Source: Echinarachnius parma
Taxonomy: Eukaryota > Echinodermata > Echinoidea > Clypeasteroida > Echinarachniidae
Assembly (NCBI GenBank): GCA_037951105.1
Contig: JBAMJV010011308.1
Span: 1-64,000 of the forward strand
Length of the DNA stretch: 64,000 nucleotides
Direction: 5' to 3'
Shown: positions 12,501 through 24,500 of the stretch, piece by piece
Layout: each line of letters starts with the position of its first letter
Numbering within the stretch: the first letter of the stretch is position 1
Position numbers and translations under genes: made by a program
The notes under the pieces: generated by a model
The model's input: the letters and a program-made list of their open reading frames with translations, nothing else
Told to the model about the DNA's origin: nothing
Database searches by the model: none

Positions 12501-15500
12501 GAGGTATATCATTGGTTATTTGGTCTTGTTTACATTTTATATGTTTGTTTTGGGGTTCAAAATAGTTGAATTATAGTTAGAAATTAAAAAAACAAAAACA
12601 ATAAAATACATAAGTAAAAAAAACAAAGAAATACATAAGAAATTATAAAAAGAATAGAAAACATAAGGAAGAACCTGGCTCTTCCAAATTTTGTTGTACA
12701 CCGTGTCCCAGAAAAAACGAAACCGGGTTTCATGGCAGAAATTTTCTGTCATAATGAATAATTTAATTGATGATATATATATGCCTGGAAAGCTCTGTGT
12801 CTCTTCTTTCATTTGATGTGCAACTTATGGCACATACTTCAAGCATGACTGAATTAGAACAATGGAAAGTGGTGTTACCAATATTCAATTTGCACGAATA
12901 AATTTGAAGTTTGGGTGAGTTTTAATAGTTGTAAACCTACTTATTTATAAAAGGGACAAACACCACATAAAAGTTCATATTTTTATCTTTTACATGACAC
13001 CTCATGCTAAAAAAATAAATGATTTATACCAGAGAACGAGTACAATGAAAACATGCCTGATTTCTGCCCGAATGAGTGAAAGTTGAGTAAGAAGTCGCTC
13101 AGCTTTCCTGACTAGCAGCTGACAATGGACTTTGATGCATGAGTGAATTTACACAAACATGGGGATCAGGAAACAGGCTAGATCAGGAAAGTTACTCATT
13201 TGGGCTGGAATCAAGCATGTTTTCATTGTATTCGTTCTCTGGCATATATAATTTATTTTTTAATCATGAGGTGTCATATAAAAGATAAAATTATGAATTT
13301 TCATGCGGTGTCTGTCCTTTTTCAAAATAAGTACGTTTACTACTCTTAAAACTCTCCCCAAAACCTCACCCAAACTTGCAATTTCTGCGCGCAAATTGAA
13401 TTTTGGTAACACCACTTTCTATCGTTCTAATTCAGTCATGCGTGAATTATGTGCCATAAGTTGTATATCAAATAAAAGAAGAGACACATAGCTTTTCAGA
13501 CATATATATATCATCAAGGAAATTATTCATTATAACATAACATTTCTGCCATGAAACCCGGTTTCGTTTTTTCTGGGACACGGTGTATTATTATTCCAAA
13601 TGCTCTAAAGAATATATGTAGTGAAAACCAGAGTTCAATTATGAAGAATATATGATTTATGGGTAAAAATATGAATTGTATGACCTTATTTGCATAAATT
13701 ACCATAAATATGCAAATTAATGAATTTTTCAAAAAAATTAAATTACCATTGTATTATATACACTTCACTTATCATGCATGCAATTTTTCACGGCGATCAG
13801 CGGCTCCGCGGCCGAGATCTTAGGGGGGGGGGGGGGCCATAATGGCCCCCCCCCCCCCCCCCCCGGCCTGCTGAAGACCTCAAATAGCCCGGCCTTTTTA
13901 GGGTTAAGTTATAATCCTACCAACTGGAAATAGTTATTCCTAGTGTGTCATTTAAACACTAATCAGGCATTTCATTTTATAAATCTTAACATTTAAGACA
14001 ATTTTTAAATAATGGGCTAAGTGACACTCATAACCCTAAGCATTTCATAACCGTAGAAGTCCCTCTTGTTTTAAAGCTAAATAACCTTAATAATATATCT
14101 GTTATTATGTAGGCCTACTTGCCTATAAAGAAGGAAATTAAACTAAATGTATGTTACTGTTATTACGTACAGCTCCAGACAGGTCATGACTATAGCCAGC
14201 ATTGCAATAAAGCTTGATGTCAAGTGCCGAAAGTCTGCCATCGTTGCTGTAGCCGACTCTGTAGCGTCCAAGGAACGGATTCCTGCCACCAGTAGAACAC
14301 ATATCCTCATCTCTGTCAAGCATGCACCTCACTGGTCTATTGATTCTGGAGAAACAAATGAACAACATTTAAACAAACTACAAGTACACCCCTCAAAAAA
14401 AGTTCGGAAACCAACTTTGATCGATATCATTCTTATTACCTCCGCCAACGGAGTTGGAAGGAGGTTATGTGATCGGTCCAGTTTGTTCGTCTGTTATGCG
14501 CATGCGCAGTCCAACTCTCCAACTCTAGCTATACACAACAACTGATATCTGACTGTGCATATAATGACAATGATAATAATGCTCGTTTCCTTTTAATTTA
14601 GTTGACTTTATACTATATTTACACTCATCCAGGTGATGTTTGTGCGGGTGACCGAACGAAGCGTATTTGATTAAGCCACTGTCCAAAAGTTCACCCCGTG
14701 TTTTTCAGTTAGACCACCAACCGTTTCACATCCTGATGTAGCCAGGGTGACATCGAGGAAAAATCTTTGATTACGGGGCTTTATTGTGATGTCATAATAC
14801 AATATCTCTTGCAGCGCGCGCCATGCGGTGAATAGTGGGCTCTGCCGTGTAATATAACTATAACAAAATATTATGGAAATCACGTGACTGTGTTGAGCCA
14901 ATCAATGGCTCGCATTTTGCCAAGTCATATAATAAAAGTCTTTATCGCTGTCTAACATGTGCCTCACTGATGGTCAACTCAGTCTGCAGCAAACAAACAA
15001 TAACAAAATACATATTTTGAACAACCTACAGGTGTATTATCAGACTATTTTTCATTCCCGAAAAATGTCTGTATATCCATCAGATTGGAAAAGTACCCCC
15101 TAAAATAAAGAATTCATTCCTGCATTGCCATATTTATAAGCGGAGACTACTGTTTTATGCCATTTTAAAACATATTAAAGGGATAGTTGAGTTTTGGTAT
15201 AGAGGGTGATACACAAGATACTTTTTTTGTGAGATAATGAAAACCTCAGTGTAAAATTAAAAGAGCAAACAATTATAATGAAAGCATAAAGTTTATTTGA
15301 TCAAAATCGGTTCGTAAATAGCTGAAATATCCATAAACATAACCATTTGTAATAATTGTGGGTGGGGCTCCACAATATTCGATAATTTTGAACCAGTCGT
15401 TAACAAAATTTAACAAATGCTTCCTCTTTTCAAAAATTTACAAATGAGGTTTTTAAATAATTGTTTATTATCTCTCTATCTAATCACTATTTCAACAAAA

Positions 15501-18500
15501 CATCACATGCACCATATTTTATTTTAAATGGTTGAAACCACCCAGCTAGCCACCTGACGTCGTGCCAACGTTGGGCAGATGTAAAATTCGTTTTAAGAGG
15601 ACGTTGGGCCGACATGCGACGTCCCCGCGACGTGAAAATGTCCGCCAGCCCAACATCAGCTCGGTGTCTTTTTTTAATGCTGGCCCAACGTCATTTTGCG
15701 ATTTCGGCCCAACATATTGTGATGATGTTGTATCTGGTAGCAATTTAAGAGGTCGGTACATGGATGTGAAATTGATGTCTGGCCAATGTTATTAATTGGA
15801 CCTCAATATGACATCTCTATATGATAACGCCAAAGCGATATCCTGCCGATGTCAGAACTGACAGCAATTAAACAAGTCGGCAAATGGTCATTAAACTGAT
15901 GTTGTGCCGATGTCATTAATCCGACATGAATAAGAGATCTCAAATATGACGTCGGGCTAATATCGCGCAGATGTTGGAACTGGTAGCAAATTAAGAGGTC
16001 AGTCAAAGATTGCAAAATTGATGTTGGGCTTATGTTATTAAATATACATAAATATGACCGCTCAAATATGACGTTGGGTCAATGTTGTACCGATGTCGGA
16101 ACTGGCGACCATTTGCCGGCTTGTTTCATTGCTGCCAGTTCTGACATCGGCAGGATATCGCTATGGCGTCATCATTGAGATGTCATATTCATGTCTAATC
16201 ATTGACTTCGACACAACATCAGCCTGACATATTTATCACATTCATGTCTAATTAATAACATCGTACCGATATCAATTTTACTACCATTTACCGACCTCCT
16301 TAATTGCTATCTTTTCCGACATCGGCGCGATATTAGCCTGACGTCATATTAGAGATGGCATATTCATGTCCGACTATTGACATCGGCGCAACATCACTTT
16401 TATGATCATTTGCCGACTTGTTTCATTGCTGTCAGTTCTGACATCGGCAGGATATCGCATTGACGTCATCATTGAGATGTCATATTCATGTCGGATCATT
16501 GACATCGGCTCAACATCAACTTAATTACTATTAGCCGACTTGATTCACTGCTGCCCATTCTGACGTCGAGGATTTCGGTTTGACGTCAAAATTGAGATGT
16601 CCTATTCTTGTCTCATTACTAACATTGTCCCGACATTAATTTCACAACCATGACTGACCACTGACTGAATAATTGATGTTGGGTCAAAATCGCAAAATGA
16701 CGTTTGGCCAGCATTAAAAAAAAAAAACGCCGCGCTGATGTTGGGCTGGCGGACATTTTTACGTCGCGGCGACGTCGAATTTTTAATGTAGGCCCAACGT
16801 CGTCTTAAAACGACTTTTTACATTGGCCCAATGTCAGGTGGCTAGCTGGGTAGCGACCTCTTAAATCGATACCAGTCCCAACATCGGCGCTATATTAGGT
16901 CGACCTCTTATTGGAGATGTCATATTTGACATTGGGCCATTGTCAAATGTTGATGTTGGTCCAGCATCAACAAATTACGTTGGGCCAATGTTGGGTTAGC
17001 GGACATTCAAACGTCGGGCGAACGTCAAGATTTGATGTTGGGCCAACGTCAAGATTTGATGTTGGGCCAACAATAAAAAATAACGTTGGGCTAATGTCGG
17101 GCCAACGTCAGAATTTGATGTTGGCCCAACGTCAGGATTTGATATTGGGCCATTGGCGGAAATTGACGTTGGGCCAACATCACAGAATGATGTTGTGACA
17201 ATGTTGGGCTAGTGGACATTTTAACCTCGCGCCCATATCATAATGTTATGTTGGTCCAATGTCATGAGTTGATGTTGGGCCATTGTCGGAAATTGACGTT
17301 ATGCCAATATCACAAAATGACGTGGTGACAATGTTGGGCTGGCGGACATTTGAACGTCGAGCCCACATCAAAATTTGATATCTGTCCTATGTCAGGATTT
17401 GGTGTTGGGCCATTGTCGGATATTGACATTTGCCCGACATCACAAAATGATGTTGGGACAATGTTGGGCTAGCGGACATTTTAACCTCGCGCCCACATCA
17501 TAATGTTTTGTTGGTCCAATGTCATGAGTTGATGTTGGGCCATTGTCAGAAATTGACGTATCACAAAATGATGTGGTGACGATGTTGGGCTGGCGGACAT
17601 TTTAACGTCGAGCCCACATCAGAATTTGATATCTGTCCTATGTCAGGATTTGGTGTTGGGCCATTGTCGGAAATTGACATTTGCCCGACATCACAAAATG
17701 ATGTTGGGACAATGTTGGGCTAGCGGACATTTTATCCTCGCGCCCACATCATAATGTTATGTTGGTCCAATGTCATGAGTTGATGTTGGGCCATTGTCAG
17801 AAATTGACGTATCACAAAATGACGTGGTGACGATGTTGGGCTGGCGGACATTTTAACGTCGAGCCCACATCAGAATTTGATATCTGTCCTATGTCAGGAT
17901 TTGGTGTTGGGCCATTGTCGGAAATTGACATTTGCCCGACATCACAAAATGATGTTGGGACAATGTTGGGCTAGCAAACATTTTAACCTCGCGCCCACAT
18001 CATAATGTTATGTTGGTCCAATGTCATGAGTTGATGTTGGGCCATTGTCAGAAATTGACGTATCACAAAATGATGTGGTGACGATGTTGGGCTGGCGGAC
18101 ATTGGCGGACAATAAGTTTTCAGAAAGCGCCATTTTGGGTTTTAACGGTACTTTGTGAATGATAACAGGCTTTTTATTTAGTCATTTGTATGTGTGTATT
18201 CATTTCGAGCATGGCGGAGTTATAACTGTGAGTTTGTAATGTAATGGTGCAGGTTTTGGTTACTAAATTAAGTTTGACCAAAACTGTACTCTCTTTACCA
18301 AAACTCAATTATCCCTTCAAGTCTGCCGTCGTTTGTGATGCCAACTCTGTGGCACTCAAGAAACGGATTCCTGTCAAATAAGGGAATCTCGTACAAGGTT
18401 GAAGGAACTACAGCGTCTAGATGGCCTAATTTTCACAATTCGGCTCTCTATATGTAATTTTTCCCGAAGAAAAAGAATTTGGCAGTCATTTCTCATGAAA

Positions 18501-21500
18501 TCAATCAATTTTGGGGTAATTAGTAAATATCGAATTGTCCTGGGAACGCCCCTTTTAAATCGCCAAAATGTGACGTCATCTAAAGAACGGACTAATGAAC
18601 TAAATTCTGTAGATGACGCGTCATGACGTAAGCCAATGAATTGTCATGTCGATCACGCTGCCGATTCCGGACCCTAAATGTGGGTGGGGCGTAATCTGGC
18701 TGCTAAGTGAGATTTGGCATCAGAAAACTAGTCTTAAATCACTACTGTGTTTATTTTCATGGATTTTTTTTCGGCAGACATATGTTTCAAGTCATCAACT
18801 ATGGAATAAGTGTCAAAGTACGTTGTATTATTTAGGTCCTTTAACTTACTTGTTTGAAGCCACAGCACACGCAGAGGCCATCATGGAGGCTCTGCTCTGT
18901 TTTCCCCCGAAGCCTCCGCCCAAACGCTTGGTTCTACAAACGACACGATTCAACGGCACGCCGAGAACAATGGAGGTCATTTGCTGCAAACAAAATGCAT
19001 GTAAAAATATGCAATGTTAACAACTGAAAAAGAAGGTGCATAATTAAAAACTTGTCAGTTTGAAGGCAGGTCTTCTCTCCCTGCCCCAGAAGCTTCCTCT
19101 CACTTGCTTGGTTCGATAAACGACACAATTTAACAGCACAATGTGAACACCGAGTCGATTTTCTACAGGATTTAAGAATATCACCCCATTCATACTAGCG
19201 TCTTGCACTGGCCTGGGATAAGATGTCTACCCATTTATACTACTAGCGCAAGTAGGCTATGGAACACCGGCCTGGCCTATATAGCGTAGGATACTTCTGC
19301 GCATGCGAAATACGACCTTGGCAGAATAAATTCAAACAAGATGGATCTTGGATTGCGCGCCGTCAAAATAGATGTCTACGCCATTGCCCAATTAATATGA
19401 GCAGAGTCAACTTTGACATTTGATCTAGCTATCCTTTAAATGAAATCAGTTCATTGGCTCCGTAAGATCTATACATGTAACAAATTATATGGCAATCTGT
19501 CAACCAAATCTAGAGATATCACGATGTTTGCATACAATGAGCCCTGTGACCTTTGACCTCGTGATCACCCCCTAATCGGATCACTCCATTCTCTCATTAA
19601 GATACATTAATGTACTAAGTTCCATGAAAGTCAACTGGTTCTTGAGGTATCGTGATACCAAGCTATGTTTACATGTATAATGAGCCCTATATGGCCTTTG
19701 ACATATGACCTCGTGACCCCAACATCTAATCACGTAATTGAATTGGCTCCTCAAAATATATGCATGTACAAAGTTTAATATCTGAATTTAAACATCATAT
19801 TATATAAACAAAATAAGTATGTAGAAGGTGCCTATGCACTGACTGTTCGTTATACATTATATAACGTTATATATTTGTAAGCATTAGGCTGATGTGCTGT
19901 CCCAGGTCGAAAAAAACAGTTGAAACCAGTTGAAACCAGTTGGAAATTCAACTGGTTTGAACTGGCATCAAGAAAAGATCAGTAAAGATAAATGGATAGA
20001 TGCAGCAGACCAGTTAAAACCAATATAAATACCAGTTGAAACCAATTAAAAATACCAGTTGAAACCAACTACTTTAACTGGTCTTCTTACTGGTCAGCCT
20101 TACTGGATTCTTACTGGATTCTTACTGGTTGTTCCAGTTGATTCCAATTGATTCCAGTTGATTCCAGTGTACCAATTTCCATATTGAAACCAGTTGGCCA
20201 ACTGGTACCAGTTGGCAACTAATTTTCAACTGATTTTTTCGACCTGCGGTACTATAGCCTATGTTGTGGTAGCTCATTCACAAGAACAAAGAGACTGGCC
20301 GTGCACTACAGAGTGCTGGTAGGAAGTTCTAACAACAAAATATTATGTATAAAGTATTTCACAGATATATACTGTTTCATTTTAAATTTCCAGTGCATTC
20401 GTAAAATGCATAAATCTAATTGAAACACAAGTAATGACAAACATAAACTAAAAGAGTTTACGTAATAAGTAGGATAAAAAGAGTATATTTGTTGAGTGGG
20501 TAGCGGCCAGAAAAATTGTATCCTCATAAAAGGCTGACCCTGGAATTATATTTTTTAAATACGACAATTTCAAAACAATTTTATATCTAGCTACAACAAC
20601 AACAAAATAATATTTTACACAAAACAAAAAAAAACATAGGGGGAAATTAACGTGTCATCTAAAATATAAAATAATTATATAAATGTGTTTTTTTAAATCT
20701 TGGCCTGATGGGCCCCTTTGAAAAAACAGCTTGTAGCTGACAAGGGCAATCCATCCAACGAGTGGAGAATATATATATAGATAAAGATACATACATGTAC
20801 CAGATTTTAAATAAAGTCATAATTTACATACCTGGACTTCAGAAGGGCTCTGGGTGGAAGAGAATAACTCCATCTCTCCATCCTCTCCCTTGGGGATGGC
20901 AAAGGAACACTGGGTCTCCAGGTAGAAGTGCTCCTGCCCTCCCACCTTCATCTCCCCCTCCAAGACATGGTCTGACCTCTCTAATGCCTCCTCAACGTCT
21001 CCCGTTTCAAGCCCTTTGGTCACTTTCAAGAATGACTGCTTGGCGATAGAATCCTGAATCAAGAAACAGAGTCAATGTAACCAATGATAATCAGAATATT
21101 AAAAGAGATTTAAATGAAATTTAGATTGAAGTTTAATAGAGATTATACGAAGTAATAGCCTTATCTGAGGAATCATGTATGGGTTGTACACATGTAACCG
21201 TTAGAGCGTCACAACTCATAGCAAACAAAAGGTTGCATTCATGCAAATGAGCACCCTCGCCGATAATAAGCCCGCTCGCATACCTATAGTCACCAGTGTT
21301 CAAAGCATTTTCAAGACACTTTTAAGACACTTTCAAGACAGACTGCTTGTCTATAGTATCCTTAATCAAGAAACAAAGCCAAACTAGATGATCTTCGACT
21401 GCACAGTCCAAATGGATGCCTCTGCCATTGCATGATTTATATGAGCCCTGTGACCTCATGACCCCAAAATCTAATTATGTTCATCTATACATGTACCAAT

Positions 21501-24500
21501 ATTGGGAAGAATCCTTAAATCGATTTTGTTAGATGAGCCCTGTGACCTTTAACCTCATGACCCTATAATATATTCAGTTCACTGGCTCCCAAATGTTCTC
21601 ATGATCACGTTATCTCAAGAACAGATTAATGGAATTTTATCAAACCTGTTACATGTTCCAGTATGGCATTGGATACATACATCGTACGGACAACAACAAA
21701 AACATTATGCCTCCGGCCACCTTTTTGTAGAGGCATAATATAACCGAGCAAGTTTCACTTTTGAACCTTTGACATAAAATGTGTATGCCTTTCAGCATTT
21801 ATATCCCCTTCGAAGACATGATCTGACCTCAACGCCACCCGTTTCAAACCCTTTGGTCACTTTCAAGAACAAGTGTTTTGCTATAGTATCCTGAATCCAG
21901 AAACATCATAGTATCAAATACACCAATAATGATTTGAAGTTTCATTATGTCGACATGTTCATGTCATACAACGTTTATCTACCCCAAGAAATGAAGGACA
22001 TGATCTGACCTTAGTGCTTCTTTAATATTACCTATCTCGAATACATTGGTTAGTATGAAGAACTGCTTGGCTATATCAACCTGAATAGATGGTCACATAG
22101 ATCAAATAACAAATCTTCAGCGCCTTTCAACGTTTCTTTACTTGCATTCCTTGGTTCAGTTTGAAGAAAGATGTGTTGGCTGTAGAATCCTGAGTATACA
22201 AATTTCATACGGGCAAACACCTTGAAAGTTTCACTAGGAAAACATATGGACATTATAGAACAACTAGAGATAAAAGTGAGTTTGGTCAATTCAGATAATA
22301 AACTAGATCTCTTTAAAGGGGACAACCAGGCAAAGAGCAACACATAATTATATGTTTTGGTACAATGGTACCGTTGTGTGATATATGCCCAACATTTTGC
22401 AAAGGGGTGTGTACTTCATAAACAATGCAATTAAATACCACCACCTACGGTACCATTATCATTTCATGGTTCCGTACGCACCAAACATTTGCGAGTGCGC
22501 CAATTATATTCACGCTTACGTTTGGAGACAATGGATCACGGACGATTCGTTCGCTCTGGACAACGGTAGTTTTCGTACATACAGACCCATGAACGCATGC
22601 TTTAGAATGGTGATGCGTTTTTCAATTATATGTTGTTGTTTTTCTGGAAACATGTTATTCTGAACTTGCTGATGGAATGGACTACTAAAGATGTTGCCTT
22701 TCGTTTATAAGAATACTATTTGTAGGTGGTGGTACCCTTTAATGGTAAAATTTACAGAACCGCTTACCTCTATGGTGAGTATGGCCTCCAAGTCCTCATA
22801 TTGAATCTCCACAAGTCGAGCGCCCCTCTGGGCCAGTATCTGGCTCTCTGCAAGTATAACTCCGATAGGCTGGCCCACATGGTGAACCTTTACCAACAAA
22901 GAGCGTACAAAATATAAAGCCACATTTCAATGTGGCAATTGCTAAAACTATTTTCACTCTCAATTACAAAACTGCTATTTAAGAAAGATTATTCTGTAAG
23001 TAGGCTTCTCGTCTGACATAGATGAAAGCATTTTAGACACTACAACAAGAACATGTAATCCACCTATTTGGTGCCAAGATAATTTTTGAGAAATTAAAAA
23101 AAAATATTTGAGTTGGACATTATCATCTTGAATGTTTGGAAACATGTAATTCTTTAAACAATTGTTGAATAGATAGTCTCCCTTCTTGCTTCTGATTATT
23201 GCCTTTTTCCCTCATGCCTCTTATATATTATAACTGAATAATAAGTTATTAGATTGTACAAAATGTTACATACATTTCTTTCCTAATTTTCCCTAAAGGG
23301 GTAATACAGTTTTGGTAAGGCTGAGCTTTATTAACCAAAACCTGCACAATAACATTACAAACTAATATTAATAACTCTACCATGCTCGAAATGTATAGAA
23401 AATTACAAACGACTAAGTAAAAAGCCTGTTATCATTCAAAAAGATCCATTAAAACACAAGAGGGCGCTCTCTAAAAAAAGCATTGGTTTTAACAATTTTC
23501 CTTACAGAATTAGGCATGTGACGTTTTGTTGAATTAATGATAAAAATAGAGAGATCATCAACTTCTACTTAAAAACTTCTTTTGAAAATTTAGAAAATTT
23601 GGAAAAGTATATAAGCATTTCAATATTATTTTTTTTAATTATCGAATAAATATGGGGCCCAGATTTATTCCGATCAGATATATTTATTGATATTTCAGCC
23701 GTTTCTGAACCGATTTTGATGAAAGGAAGTTTATTCTGCCATTCAAATTGTATGCTCTTTCAAATTTTACACTCAGTTTTTCATTACAGTATCTCACAAA
23801 AAATTATTTCGTGCAGCGCCCTCTATACCAAAGCTGAACCTACCCCTTTAACTTTAACTCATCACTTTTCTCTTCCATTATTATTCAAGAAAAACATTTA
23901 TATATTTGTCTGTACAACTACATTTTCTCTTCTTTATTCTCCCCTGTGCAACCTCCTCTGTGCCACCAACCACCCCAAGTGTTCGAGACTTGGAGTCTTG
24001 ATTACAATTTTAAACTACGACAGAATATCCTACCTCATCTGTTGCAAACAGTTCTTCCTCGTGGAAGATAGGTCCAACTATGTTGCTCCCAGGAATGTCT
24101 TTGGCACTGACAAAGTCTACGACACCTGCAACCTTCAGGGCCTTGGAGGGATTCACAGATCTAGAATTGAGTTCAAGTAGTAATTAAGGTAAAAACATTA
24201 TACTTTACTGTTTAAAAAAATTAATTCTCTCTAATGATCTGATTGCTTACAAATCCTCTACAGATCAACCATGGTCAAACAAATGAAAGTGGTCTAAACA
24301 AACATTAGTTATTTCCAATTTTGGTGATACCTAAGAGGGAATATACGACTAGAAGAGACAGGAATTGTGCACTTTTCAGTAGCAGTAAGCCATATAAAAC
24401 ATTTGGATTCAATGTAAAACTGTATTTACTATCAAATAGGACATTATCATGGATATTCACTTACATTATCTTAGCATGGGCCCTTTGGCTGAAGACAAAT

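Larger units (their letters stand above)
15175..18320. mobile_element. Family A MITE split by a 2.6-kb insertion
   Basis: Left half 15,175-15,540 starts TTAAAGGGATAGTTGAGTTT; right half 18,112-18,320 ends CTCAATTATCCCTTCAA. Together they match the uninterrupted copies at 42,770-43,345 and 43,709-44,287. The inserted block is 15,541-18,111. Confidence 0.8.

Noticed and set aside
15562-15795. Open frames in the family B array
   Set aside because: Products of the repeated TTGGGC/GACGT words; not conserved between copies.
18934-19128. Minus-strand frame resembling an XDH exon
   Set aside because: It is the decayed copy of exon 20: the GGGFGGK block is destroyed and the phase does not fit exon 19 or 21.
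22385-22663. 92-codon plus-strand frame
   Set aside because: Lies wholly inside a family C MITE; other copies have it broken.
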